From contig CALUPH010000018.1 of NCBI GenBank assembly GCA_944322615.1, positions 1-33,123 of the forward strand: 33,123 nt of DNA. The letters are read 5' to 3'. Source of the stretch: Candidatus Gastranaerophilales bacterium. GTDB taxonomy: Bacteria; Cyanobacteriota; Vampirovibrionia; Gastranaerophilales; Gastranaerophilaceae. The position numbers and the translations under genes are program-made. This document shows positions 7,329-14,815 of this stretch, in pieces. Position 1 is the first letter of the stretch. Every line of letters starts with the position of its first letter. Below the pieces are notes generated by a model that ran no database searches, was not told the DNA's origin, and saw only the letters and a program-made list of their open reading frames with translations.

Positions 7329-7345
7329 TCTGTTATAATCCGGTT
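7311..7345 (+). promoter_or_regulatory. Leaderless promoter of cca
   Basis: TTCAAA (7311-7316), a 17-base spacer and a perfect TATAAT (7334-7339). The transcription start expected 7 bases after the hexamer falls on the A of the cca ATG (7346), and no Shine-Dalgarno is present. The -35 lies inside the end of the upstream gene. Confidence 0.6.
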
Positions 7346-8569
7346 ATGTCTGTTTCTTTTAAAGAGTATATTGATAGTCAGTTATCAGAAAACCGTAAAG
7401 CGGTTATATATAGTGTTGCGCAAGTAGCAGAAAAGAAAAATATAAATATTTATATTATTGGCGGTATTGTTCGAGATTTGATTCTGCATAATACTATAAA
7501 AGATATTGATATTGTTGTTGAAAGTGATGCTATTGAATTTTGCAAGAGTCTTGAAGAATCTCTTGATTGTAAGATAACATCAGTCCAGGAAAACCTCAGA
7601 ACTGCAAAAGTATTATTTTTTAACGATATAGAAATAGATTTTGCTTCAACAAGAGAAGAAAAATATGAAAAATCCGGTGTTTTACCTGTTGCATATAACT
7701 TTGGCTGTCTTTTAAATAAAGATATTATGCGACGTGATTTTACAATTAATACGCTTGCTATAAATTTGACGGGTGAAAATAAATATTCTCTTGTTGATTA
7801 TTGTGGTGGATATAGTGATATATTAAACAAAAAAATAAGAGTTTTACATGATAAAAGTTTTGTTGATGATCCTTCAAGGATTATTCGTGCATTAAAATTT
7901 CAGGTTAGATTTGATTTTGAAATTGAAAAAAATACAAATAATTTATTGAAACAATATTTGGATAATGTTGATTATAGTATGCCTTTAGAAAGAATAAAGT
8001 CTGAATTAAGGCAGTATTTTTCGATAGAAAAGAAAGGGCTCTATTCTAAAATTATTGATACAAAAGCTTATAAACTGATTTCGGATAATCCTTTTATTAA
8101 TTTTGATGAGAACTTCTTTAAAAATTTGGATCTGAATTATTTGTATAACAAAGATGAATTATGGTTTGTTTATATAGCCTTATTAATAGTTAACAGCAAT
8201 ATTGCATATGAACGATTAAATATGACAGCTTTTGAGAAAAAGATAATTAAAGAGGTTCAAGAATTATTGCTTTTGTACCCTCTGAATATTGAAGATAAAA
8301 AGTTTTTGTATAAAACATTTAATGATAGAATCGACTTATCAATATTAATATATTATGTTATGACTCAAGATAAGGCTGTAAAACATTTTTATGATGTATT
8401 ACACGAAATTAAGGTTTTAATTACTGGTAAAGACTTGATTGAACTTGGTTTTATTCCGTCTCCGTATTTTAATGAACTTTTTGAAAGAGTTTTAAATGAG
8501 AAATTGGAAGGGAATTTAAAAACTAAAAAAGAAGAAATAGATTTTGTAAAACAATTTATAAAAAAATAG
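7346..8569 (+). CDS. cca: CCA tRNA nucleotidyltransferase (class II)
   Basis: A 407-residue class II nucleotidyltransferase that builds or repairs the 3' CCA end of tRNAs from CTP and ATP. Visible motifs: GG..RD at 39-44 (IIGGIVRDLIL), the catalytic DxD at D53 and D55 (KDIDIVVE), RRDFTINTLAIN, and DDPSRIIRALKFQVRF (the head/neck boundary). The C-terminal half is helical, as in the family. Whether it adds all of CCA or only part cannot be decided from these motifs. The tRNA-Glu gene at 3557-3628 lacks an encoded CCA, which fits a need for the enzyme. No ribosome binding site precedes the ATG. Confidence 0.92.
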   Translation: MSVSFKEYIDSQLSENRKAVIYSVAQVAEKKNINIYIIGGIVRDLILHNTIKDIDIVVESDAIEFCKSLEESLDCKITSVQENLRTAKVLFFNDIEIDFASTREEKYEKSGVLPVAYNFGCLLNKDIMRRDFTINTLAINLTGENKYSLVDYCGGYSDILNKKIRVLHDKSFVDDPSRIIRALKFQVRFDFEIEKNTNNLLKQYLDNVDYSMPLERIKSELRQYFSIEKKGLYSKIIDTKAYKLISDNPFINFDENFFKNLDLNYLYNKDELWFVYIALLIVNSNIAYERLNMTAFEKKIIKEVQELLLLYPLNIEDKKFLYKTFNDRIDLSILIYYVMTQDKAVKHFYDVLHEIKVLITGKDLIELGFIPSPYFNELFERVLNEKLEGNLKTKKEEIDFVKQFIKK

Positions 8570-8595
8570 GAGTAGTTTTTCTACTCCTATTTTTA
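8566..8595. terminator. Bidirectional terminator between cca and metK
   Basis: ATAGGAGTAG (8566-8575) pairs perfectly with CTACTCCTAT (8581-8590); T runs flank it on both strands. The cca stop codon lies inside the left arm. Confidence 0.9.
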
Positions 8596-8614
8596 ATACT
8601 TTATATTCAAGTTT

Positions 8615-9886
8615 TTATACTTTGCAAGTTAACTTAGAAGCTTGTTCTTTTAAAGCTTGAACTTTGTCTGTATGTTCCCAAGGAACATCAAAATCAGTTC
8701 TGCCTAAGTGACCGTATGCAGCAAGTTTTTGATAGAATTTACCTCCATTTTTTGCAGGAAGATTTCTTAAATCAAATTGGTTAATAATTGCTCTTGGTCT
8801 TAAGTCAAAGTTAGTTTCAACAAGTTTCATAATATCATCATCTGATATTTTACCTGTGCCGAATGTTTCAACATAAATAGAAACAGGTTGAGCTACCCCG
8901 ATTGCATAACCAAGTTCTATTTCGCATTTTGAAGCAAGACCTGCAGCAACAATGTTCTTTGCAACATATCTTGCAGCATATGCAGCACTTCTGTCAACCT
9001 TTGTTGGGTCTTTACCGGAGAAAGCACCGCCACCGTGTCTTGAATAGCCGCCATAGGTATCAACTATTATTTTTCTTCCTGTTAAACCGGCATCACCTTG
9101 AGGTCCGCCTATTACGAATCTTCCTGATGGATTTATTAAGTATTTAGTTGTGCTATCCGGTTTTAATGGTTCATTTTTAAACACATAATTTATAACATGT
9201 TCAATCATATCTTTTCTTATGATTTCTTGAATTTGTGTATTGTCTGTAATACCATCAATTTCATCATCGTGTTGAGTAGAAATAACAACAGTATCAATTC
9301 TTACAGGTTTATCATTTTCATATTCAACAGTAACTTGTGATTTGCCATCGGGTCTAAGGTATTTAACTAAACCTTGTTTTCTTACCTGCGCAAGTCTATA
9401 TGATAGTTTATGTGCTAAACTTATTGGCAACGGCATTAACTCCGGAGTTTCATCACAAGCAAAACCAAACATAATACCTTGGTCGCCTGCACCGATATTA
9501 TTTGTTTCATCAACTGAAACAGCTGCATTATTATCTCTTGTTTCAAATGCTTTGTTTACACCGCCTGCTATATCGGTAGATTGTTCATCAATACTTGTAA
9601 GTACAGCGCAGGTTTTACTGTCAAATCCGCCTGAGGCTTTTCCTGTGTAACCTATGTTTTCAATAGTTGTTCTTACAACATGCGGAATATCTACATAGCA
9701 AGAAGAAGTTATTTCTCCTGATACTAACACCATACCTGTTGTTACTGATGTTTCTGCTGCAACTCTGGATTTTGAGTCTTTTGTTAAAAACTCGTCCAAA
9801 ATAGCATCTGAAATTTGGTCACATACTTTATCAGGATGTCCTTCTGTTACTGATTCAGATGTGAATAAATATTTTTTTGAACTCAT
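8615..9886 (-). CDS. metK: S-adenosylmethionine synthetase
   Basis: MetK makes SAM from methionine and ATP with release of phosphate and pyrophosphate. At 423 residues it is longer than the common 380-400 and close to cyanobacterial enzymes. Motifs: [18 protein letters not shown] (ATP and Mg site), [16 protein letters not shown], and the phosphate-binding [20 protein letters not shown]. All catalytic motifs look intact. It has its own promoter about 40 bases upstream and terminates at the shared hairpin with cca. The ribosome site is weak (AAAAGAGAAAA). SAM would also serve the two radical SAM enzymes and the methyltransferase in this window. Confidence 0.97.
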   Translation of the reverse strand: MSSKKYLFTSESVTEGHPDKVCDQISDAILDEFLTKDSKSRVAAETSVTTGMVLVSGEITSSCYVDIPHVVRTTIENIGYTGKASGGFDSKTCAVLTSIDEQSTDIAGGVNKAFETRDNNAAVSVDETNNIGAGDQGIMFGFACDETPELMPLPISLAHKLSYRLAQVRKQGLVKYLRPDGKSQVTVEYENDKPVRIDTVVISTQHDDEIDGITDNTQIQEIIRKDMIEHVINYVFKNEPLKPDSTTKYLINPSGRFVIGGPQGDAGLTGRKIIVDTYGGYSRHGGGAFSGKDPTKVDRSAAYAARYVAKNIVAAGLASKCEIELGYAIGVAQPVSIYVETFGTGKISDDDIMKLVETNFDLRPRAIINQFDLRNLPAKNGGKFYQKLAAYGHLGRTDFDVPWEHTDKVQALKEQASKLTCKV

Positions 9887-9929
9887 CTTTTTCTCTTTTC
9901 TGTTTTACTTGCCAATCTATCTTTTTTTA

Positions 9930-9958
9930 ATTCTACTCTTAACAGACTTGCAGGTCAA
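9930..9958 (-). promoter_or_regulatory. metK promoter
   Basis: On the minus strand TTGACC (9958-9953), a 17-base spacer and TAGAAT (9935-9930). The predicted start near 9923 gives a leader of about 36 bases, too short for a SAM riboswitch. Confidence 0.75.
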
Positions 9959-9965
9959 ATTAACA

Positions 9966-10000
9966 AATAAAAAAGACCGTTTTAAACGGTCTTTTTTATT
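9966..10000 (-). terminator. rpsO terminator
   Basis: A near-perfect palindrome centred at 9983: GACCGTTT (9975-9982) and AAACGGTC (9984-9991), extended by A6 and T6 and an outer AAT/ATT. It lies just past the rpsO stop and ends in a T tract on either strand. Confidence 0.92.
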
Positions 10001-10013
10001 TGCTTTTAACTTG

Positions 10014-10289
10014 CTATTTTGATTCTCTTATATTTAAAGCTTTAATTAACTTTCTGTAATCTTCAAGATTTCTGTCTTTTAAGTAAGAAAGAAGTCTTTT
10101 TCTTCTACCTACCATCATCAAAAGACCACGTCTGCCTTGGAAATCTTTTGGATTAGATTTTAAGTGTTCTGTTAATTCAGTAATTTTTTCTGTTAATAAA
10201 GCGATTTGAGTTTCAACGCTTCCTGTATCTTGTGCATTTTTACCGTATTTTTCAACGATTTCTGCTTTGTTTTTCAAATTAATTGCCAT
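10014..10289 (-). CDS. rpsO: Ribosomal protein S15
   Basis: A 91-residue S15 (family about 89): motifs [24 protein letters not shown] and [21 protein letters not shown]15 binds 16S rRNA in the central domain and often represses its own mRNA. AAAGGAAAG precedes the ATG. A good promoter lies upstream, and the leader has a small hairpin (GACTT/AAGTC, about 10311-10335) that could take part in autoregulation. It is monocistronic here, with its own terminator. Confidence 0.97.
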   Translation of the reverse strand: MAINLKNKAEIVEKYGKNAQDTGSVETQIALLTEKITELTEHLKSNPKDFQGRRGLLMMVGRRKRLLSYLKDRNLEDYRKLIKALNIRESK

Positions 10290-10344
10290 TATTTACTTTC
10301 CTTTTTTTGTTTATGACTTGTTCGGTGGGTAAGTCTTGCTTTTT

Positions 10345-10373
10345 ATATTAATATGAAGAAAATTACATTTCAA
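10345..10373 (-). promoter_or_regulatory. rpsO promoter
   Basis: On the minus strand TTGAAA (10373-10368), a 17-base spacer and TAATAT (10350-10345). Predicted start near 10338, giving a leader of about 48 bases. Confidence 0.72.
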
Positions 10374-10411
10374 TAGCATGTTTAATTTTTATTAAAAATA
10401 GGTTATATTTT

Positions 10412-10627
10412 TTATTTTTCTTTAAAAAATTTTTCATAAGGAATATCAAGTGCATCTGCAATTGCAATAAATCTTTTTAAACTTGGTATTTTTTTACCTC
10501 GCTCGATTTCTGATAAATAATCGCAAGAAATGCCTGCCATTTCTGAAAGCTTATCTTGTGTTAATCCTCTTTTATTTCTATATTTTTTTATATTATTTTG
10601 AATTACTCTAATCGTGCTATTTGTCAT
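10412..10627 (-). CDS. XRE-family (Cro/CI-type) DNA-binding regulator
   Basis: A 71-residue single-domain helix-turn-helix protein: NNIKKYRNKRGLTQDKLSEM (helices 1-2), AGISCDYLSEIERGKKIPSL (turn and recognition helix), then DALDIPYEKFFKEK. A longer frame from a TTG at 10681 exists, but it would add residues unlike the family, has no ribosome site and would run into the operator, so the ATG at 10627 is chosen. CATAAT ends 7 bases before that ATG, consistent with a leaderless mRNA. It is divergent from a HAD phosphatase gene, and its first codons contain one arm of a 14-base inverted repeat. Autoregulation and control of the neighbour are inferred. Confidence 0.85.
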   Translation of the reverse strand: MTNSTIRVIQNNIKKYRNKRGLTQDKLSEMAGISCDYLSEIERGKKIPSLKRFIAIADALDIPYEKFFKEK

Positions 10628-10678
10628 ATAGAAATTATGGGATATAATGAAAATACATTTAACAGACAAATAGCACGA
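10612..10678. promoter_or_regulatory. Paired inverted operators between the XRE and HAD genes
   Basis: TCGTGCTATTTGTC (10612-10625) is repeated perfectly in inverted orientation as GACAAATAGCACGA (10665-10678), 39 bases apart. Arm centres are 53 bp apart, close to five helical turns. Between them lie the HAD promoter (-35 TTGTCA at 10621-10626, 16-base spacer, TATAAT at 10643-10648) and the -10 of the XRE gene (CATAAT on the minus strand, 10639-10634). The left arm overlaps the HAD -35 and the first XRE codons; the right arm lies in the HAD leader and just upstream of the weak XRE -35. Binding by the XRE protein is inference. Confidence 0.75.
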
Positions 10679-10693
10679 CAAGGTGATAAGATT

Positions 10694-11029
10694 TTGAAAT
10701 TTAAAAAAACGGTATTAATTGATTTGGATGGCGTATTGAATACATATACTGGTTCTTATATAGCTAACTACATTCCTCCATTAAAAAATGGTGCAAAAGA
10801 ATTTATTGAAGAACTTTGCTTGCATTATAAATTAAAAATTTTTACTACTAGAGATAAAAATCTTGTTCAGCATTGGATATTACAAAATAAATTAGAAAAT
10901 TTTGTTTCTGAAGTTACAAACCAAAAAGAGCCATGTCATTTATATATTGATGACAGGTGTATTTGCTTTGATGGCAATTATTCAGGTCTAAAAACTAAGA
11001 TTGATAGTTTTAAACCTTGGTATAAGTGA
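10694..11029 (+). CDS. HAD-superfamily phosphatase-like protein
   Basis: A 111-residue protein starting at a TTG (10694), 8 bases after AAGGTG. An in-frame upstream ATG at 10598 would lie above the promoter and antisense to the XRE gene, so it is rejected. Motifs: FKKTVLIDLDGVLNTYTG, with the HAD nucleophile D10 and acid D12; a middle KIFTTRD segment; and a C-terminal YIDDRCICFDG, the acidic motif typical of small BT0820-like HAD proteins. No cap domain fits the short length. Substrate unknown. It is controlled by the divergent XRE region and ends 2 bases from the convergent peptidase gene. Confidence 0.8.
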   Translation: MKFKKTVLIDLDGVLNTYTGSYIANYIPPLKNGAKEFIEELCLHYKLKIFTTRDKNLVQHWILQNKLENFVSEVTNQKEPCHLYIDDRCICFDGNYSGLKTKIDSFKPWYK

Positions 11030-11031
11030 TA

Positions 11032-12264
11032 TTATTTGTTATAGACCTTGAATATTTCTTTTACAAGTTCATAGCCTTTAAGATATGATGTGTAGTTCAT
11101 CTGTTCATTAGATGAGTGCATATTTGAAATATCTGCAACACCTATTAATACAGGCTTGAATTTTGTTCCGTATTTGTTTTCTTTGTTTGCATATATGTGT
11201 GTTTCAGCACCGGCATGGAATGAAGAAATTTCTATATCTATATTTAAGTTCTTACTTGCCTCTTTTGCAACATTTATCATTGTTTCATCGTCACTTTTTT
11301 CAAATGGCGGTAAATGTTCTGCTGTCTCTATTTTTGCTAAAGCAAGTTCAGAATACTTTTTATTGAAATTATCAACTATAGACTCTATTTCCTTTATAAG
11401 TTCATTCTCGTATTTTCTGCTTGAACTTCTTATTGAATATGTTGCACCTGCTTTGGTATTAATAACGTTAGTTATTGCTTTTTCTAATATTTCGTTTTGG
11501 TATTTATTGCTTTTTATATCAGAGCATTTAATATTATCTATTGCAGTTTCAATACCGCCACCTATTATTACTCCAAGATTTATAGATGTAACAACACCAT
11601 ATTCATCTTTTTTATATACCCCTTGAGGAATTTCGTTAACAAGTTCTGCAACCAATTTAGCTGCATTTAGTCTTGTTGTATCATCAATATCAATACCAGA
11701 ATGTCCGCCTTTTAGTCCTTCAACAAACAATGTAAGTTTTGTATAATCTGCTCCGGCAATTTGAACTTGACCTAATTTATCCGCGTCCATTACAAGAACA
11801 TGCTCTGCTTCAAGTTCTTCCATTTTGAGATTATGTATTCCTGTCATATTTTGTTCTTCATCACGTGTGAATACAATTTCAAGTCCGCCATGTTTAAGTT
11901 CTTTATTTTTAGCAAGTTCAATTGCAAGCATAATTGCAGCAGCAACACCTGCTTTATCATCTGCACCTAATGTTCTTGTTTTATCTGTTTCAATTATATT
12001 TCCGTTTAATCTTATATTTACAAGTGAATCATCTCCTACAACATCCATATGTGAACTCAATAGCAAAGGCTTTTTTGTTGAATCTGTCGCAGGGATTTTT
12101 GCTTTGACATTACCGTAGTTATCTTTTTGTGCTTCAATGCCATTTTCTTTAAAGATTGAAAGAATTTTTTCTGTTACTTTCCCTTCCTTTAAAGATGGTG
12201 ATGGTATTTGTGCTAAAGTGCAAAATATGTCAATCAGTTTATGTTCTTTTCTTATGTTATCCAT
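11032..12264 (-). CDS. M20 family metallopeptidase (PepT-like)
   Basis: A 410-residue cytosolic di-zinc peptidase of the M20 family, closest by pattern to tripeptidase T-like enzymes. Visible active-site motifs: SSHMDVV (H72, D74), LGADDKAG (bridging D102), FTRDEEQ (base E136, ligand E137), VMDADKLG (D160) and NMHSSNE near the C terminus. The lid domain between about 175 and 290 (GGHSGIDID) is present. Start ATG preceded by AAGGAG. The likely role is trimming short peptides for amino-acid reuse. It is divergent from the RHH regulator gene, and its -10 (TATAAT on the minus strand, 12292-12287) overlaps the small dyad there, so the RHH protein may control it. Confidence 0.88.
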   Translation of the reverse strand: MDNIRKEHKLIDIFCTLAQIPSPSLKEGKVTEKILSIFKENGIEAQKDNYGNVKAKIPATDSTKKPLLLSSHMDVVGDDSLVNIRLNGNIIETDKTRTLGADDKAGVAAAIMLAIELAKNKELKHGGLEIVFTRDEEQNMTGIHNLKMEELEAEHVLVMDADKLGQVQIAGADYTKLTLFVEGLKGGHSGIDIDDTTRLNAAKLVAELVNEIPQGVYKKDEYGVVTSINLGVIIGGGIETAIDNIKCSDIKSNKYQNEILEKAITNVINTKAGATYSIRSSSRKYENELIKEIESIVDNFNKKYSELALAKIETAEHLPPFEKSDDETMINVAKEASKNLNIDIEISSFHAGAETHIYANKENKYGTKFKPVLIGVADISNMHSSNEQMNYTSYLKGYELVKEIFKVYNK

Positions 12265-12286
12265 TTTATTTCTCCTTCTTTACACA

Positions 12287-12319
12287 ATTATAGACTATCT
12301 TGTCTAAATAGTATATAAT
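12287..12319. promoter_or_regulatory. Divergent promoters with dyad, RHH regulator and M20 peptidase
   Basis: Plus strand: TAGACT (12291-12296), 17-base spacer, TATAAT (12314-12319) for the RHH gene. Minus strand: TATAAT (12292-12287) for the peptidase gene. A dyad TAGAC-N6-GTCTA (12291-12306) covers the RHH -35 and touches the peptidase -10, a good place for an RHH operator, since these proteins bind short inverted repeats. Confidence 0.55.
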
Positions 12320-12351
12320 ATAGATATGTGAATAAGTGATAAGGAAATGTT

Positions 12352-12540
12352 ATGGCAAAAGTATTGTTATCTATCCCTGATAAGTTTTTAAACCAGATTG
12401 ATGAAGTCGCAGAAAATGAACAAAGAACAAGAAGTGAACTTATTCGTGAAGCATTAAGAAGTTACATGAAAAGAAATGTTGTTTTTGATGTAAAAAAGAA
12501 TGCGGCTAACGCTGAACTTTTAGATAAATTACTTGATTAA
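12352..12540 (+). CDS. Ribbon-helix-helix (CopG-type) regulator
   Basis: A 62-residue protein: the N-terminal strand AKVLLSIPDKFLNQIDEVA is followed by RTRSELIREALRSYMKR, the RHH helix pair with the conserved SELIREAL pattern. Such proteins act as dimers on short inverted repeats and are often antitoxins, but no toxin frame follows (12541-12670 holds no gene). It is therefore a stand-alone regulator or orphan. AAGGAA precedes the ATG. The dyad in its promoter suggests autoregulation. Confidence 0.85.
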   Translation: MAKVLLSIPDKFLNQIDEVAENEQRTRSELIREALRSYMKRNVVFDVKKNAANAELLDKLLD

Positions 12541-12595
12541 TATTCTCTTTTCTATTCAGATTATAACAGTTATAGCCAAGTATACACCTTTATAG

Positions 12596-12623
12596 TTGAA
12601 ATTTATTTTTTATGTAATAAAAT
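12596..12623 (+). promoter_or_regulatory. Promoter of the transglycosylase gene
   Basis: TTGAAA (12596-12601), a 16-base spacer and TAAAAT (12618-12623); predicted start near 12630, leader about 40 bases. Confidence 0.6.
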
Positions 12624-12670
12624 CTTATTAAGATAACTTTAAAGCGTGATAAATAAACTTGAGGATTTAC

Positions 12671-13264
12671 ATGGCTCGAAAAGTAGTAATATATGTTTTG
12701 GCAGTATGTTTTGCTATTATAAACTTCCCCCTGCAGGTTAAAGCAGAGGCGGTTTCTAATCTTACAATAAAACAATTAATAGTTAAACATTCTATGGAAA
12801 TGGGATTGGATCCTGCTTTGGCGTTGAGTATAGCAAAGAAAGAATCAGGATTCTGCCATAATAAAACAAGCAGATATGGTGCAGTCGGTGTTTTTCAGTT
12901 AATGCCTAATACTGCTAAAAGAATGGGGTATAATCCATATCATCTTAATGACAATATAAAAGGCGGTATTGCTTATTATAAAAAAATGTACCAGATGTTT
13001 GGTTCTACTGAATTGGCACTTGCCGCATATAATGCAGGTCCGGGGAATGTAAAAAAATATAATGGTATTCCTCCATTTAAAGAAACAAGAAATTTTGTTT
13101 CTTCAATAATGAACAGTTATAACAGTATGAAAGTAAATCCGGATCCTGCTATTGCACAATATAAAAACGGAATTAAAGAAATTAATAACGAAGAAAAAGA
13201 GGCAGATTTTAGAGCTCAACATGATGCTGTGTTAAAGGCTTTTTTATCTAATCAGGGAATTTAG
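12671..13264 (+). CDS. Lytic transglycosylase (SLT, GH23-type)
   Basis: A 197-residue exported enzyme that cleaves the MurNAc-GlcNAc bond of peptidoglycan. The signal peptide covers about residues 1-25 (cleavage likely at VKA before EAV). SLT motifs: AKKESGF with catalytic Glu58, GAVGVFQLMPNTAKRMGYN, and ALAAYNAGPGNV. A short charged tail follows the domain. A TTG at 12659 in the same frame is possible, but the ATG at 12671 has GAGG 6 bases upstream and gives a clean signal peptide. The NrtR-like gene follows after 13 bases, probably cotranscribed. Confidence 0.9.
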   Translation: MARKVVIYVLAVCFAIINFPLQVKAEAVSNLTIKQLIVKHSMEMGLDPALALSIAKKESGFCHNKTSRYGAVGVFQLMPNTAKRMGYNPYHLNDNIKGGIAYYKKMYQMFGSTELALAAYNAGPGNVKKYNGIPPFKETRNFVSSIMNSYNSMKVNPDPAIAQYKNGIKEINNEEKEADFRAQHDAVLKAFLSNQGI

Positions 13265-13277
13265 AAAGTAAGGGGAC

Positions 13278-13958
13278 ATGTTTCAAGAAATAAAGACACA
13301 TGAAATTACGACCGACGTTGTAATATTTACAATAAAAAATAATAAACTTCAGGTGCTTCTTGTTAAACGTGCTAATGAACCATTTAAAGGCAGATGGGCT
13401 ATCCCCGGCGGTTTTATTCGTTTGTCTGAAAATCTTGATAACGCTGCTTTGAGAATTTTAAAAGAAAAAACCAATGTCGATAATATTTATTTAGAACAAC
13501 TATATACATTTGGTGATCCTTTGCGTTATCCCAGCTCAAGGGTTATAACTTGTGCATATTTCGCTTTGATAAGAAGTGATGATATAAAATTATCTTTTGA
13601 TAATACTCAAAGTATTACCGAAGTTCAGTGGCATGAAGTATATCATCTGCCTACATTGGCATTCGACCACAAAGAAATTATTGAATATTCACTAAAAAGA
13701 ATGAGAGAACGTTTAGAATTTTGTCCTATAGCTTTTCAATTGCTTCCTGAAAAATTCACTCTTACTGAATTGCAAAAATCATATGAATTAATTCTTGATA
13801 TGAAGCTTGATAAACGTAATTTCCGAAAAAAAGTTTTAACGGGGTCTGTTCTAAAAGAATTGAATGAATATACTAAAATAGGTTCTAAAAGACCTGCAAG
13901 ATTATATTCGTTTGATAATATTACGTTAAACTCTAAAAGAGGACATTTCTTCTCTTAA
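13278..13958 (+). CDS. NrtR-type regulator (degenerate Nudix plus winged helix)
   Basis: A 226-residue protein: a Nudix domain (about 10-140) followed by a winged-helix domain (about 155-226; FTLTELQKSYELILD, KRNFRKKVL, RLYSF), the architecture of NrtR regulators that sense ADP-ribose or sugar-nucleotide ligands and control NAD or sugar genes. The Nudix box at 45-67 keeps G45, E51, R59 and E63, but the REUXEE core reads RILKEK and the late Gly is Asn66, so hydrolysis is probably lost, as in many regulators. GGGG precedes the ATG. No NAD or pentose gene lies nearby, so the regulon is not visible here. Confidence 0.85.
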   Translation: MFQEIKTHEITTDVVIFTIKNNKLQVLLVKRANEPFKGRWAIPGGFIRLSENLDNAALRILKEKTNVDNIYLEQLYTFGDPLRYPSSRVITCAYFALIRSDDIKLSFDNTQSITEVQWHEVYHLPTLAFDHKEIIEYSLKRMRERLEFCPIAFQLLPEKFTLTELQKSYELILDMKLDKRNFRKKVLTGSVLKELNEYTKIGSKRPARLYSFDNITLNSKRGHFFS

Positions 13959-14216
13959 TGGCATTTCTATATTTTGTTTTTGCCCATTCTGTAGAATGGG
14001 TAGTTAAATATTATAAGAATTAGTGTACAAAATGAGTTTGTAAATCTTTATTTAAATTATGGAAAAAAATAAGATTTTACTTGTGATTTGTGATAGATTT
14101 GTAATTGTATAAAAGAGATTAAAAGAAAATACTTTGACGGTTAAGTAGATATTATTGGCAAGGTGTAATTAATCCCTAAAACAGTTTATAATTCAGAGTC
14201 AAGGAGATTGTTAGGT

Positions 14217-14807
14217 ATGCCCGAGTACTTGAGCAAAGAAGAAATTCGTAAGTGGAGAAGCTCATTAGAACGCATAACTTTGGAAGAGTATGCTGCAAGA
14301 TTAGGTAAGGTTATTCAAGAAGAAAAACACGATGATAGTTTAGTTGATAGCGTAATGTTTAGATCTTTGAGTTCTATGTCTGTTGAAAAATATGCGCCTA
14401 AAACTGAAAAAATTCAAACAATAGCTATTAAGTCTTTTAATAAAGAAAAAGAAATAAAAGAAAGAAAAGAAGTAAAACCATCTTCAAAAGCTCAAGTTAA
14501 TTTTGAAGGTTCTGATAATTTAAAAACAACAAAGAAAAAAGAATCTTTAAAAAATAAAGAAATTAAGAAAGTCGAAATTGAAGAAACTGTTGACTATTCA
14601 TTTAAAAAGGCATTGACAGCACGTGAACAATTGGTTTTTGATCATTTCCTTGCAAATAAAAATACCATTGTTTATGCAAAAGATTTAGCAAAAATCTTGG
14701 AATTGCCAAGAGATTATGTATATAAATATATAAAAAATCTTAGAGGAAAATTGAACGAAGATATTCTTCAAAATGCCGATAATGGTGGTTATTTGTTGAA
14801 AGTGTAA
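14217..14807 (+). CDS. Winged-helix regulator with disordered N-terminal region
   Basis: A 196-residue protein. The C-terminal 65 residues (about 134-196) resemble an OmpR-type winged helix: LTAREQLVFDHFLA, then the recognition helix LPRDYVYKYIKNLRGKLN and the wing NADNGGYLLKV. There is no receiver domain. The N terminus has one helical segment (LSKEEIRKWRSSLERITLEE) and then a long Lys/Glu-rich, probably disordered linker (about 55-125). Start: ATG at 14217 is preferred to the TTG at 14208 because AAGGAG (14201-14206) is too close to the TTG. A TATAAT lies at 14187-14192. The Fe-S protein gene follows after 8 bases, so the two form an operon. Confidence 0.7.
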   Translation: MPEYLSKEEIRKWRSSLERITLEEYAARLGKVIQEEKHDDSLVDSVMFRSLSSMSVEKYAPKTEKIQTIAIKSFNKEKEIKERKEVKPSSKAQVNFEGSDNLKTTKKKESLKNKEIKKVEIEETVDYSFKKALTAREQLVFDHFLANKNTIVYAKDLAKILELPRDYVYKYIKNLRGKLNEDILQNADNGGYLLKV

Positions 14808-14815
14808 CGGTAAAA

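Noticed and set aside
8902-9650. Plus-strand frames of about 80-100 codons inside metK
   Set aside because: They are antisense to an intact metK, lack ribosome sites and encode low-complexity sequence. The same applies to antisense frames inside aroA, the M20 peptidase, trkH and glmU.
9887-9965. SAM riboswitch before metK
   Set aside because: The promoter at 9930-9958 leaves a leader of only about 36 bases, and no SAM-box motifs are visible.
10598-10693. Longer N terminus for the HAD protein from the ATG at 10598
   Set aside because: It would start above the promoter and through the operator, overlap the XRE gene antisense, and add residues not found before the HAD nucleophile motif.
12541-12658. 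Toxin gene partner for the RHH regulator
   Set aside because: No open frame with a ribosome site was seen on the plus strand.
13983-14000. Hairpin CCCATTC-TGTA-GAATGGG after the NrtR-type gene as terminator
   Set aside because: No T tract follows on either strand. It may be a protein site or weak terminator; the rest of 13959-14216 shows only a TATAAT before the next gene.
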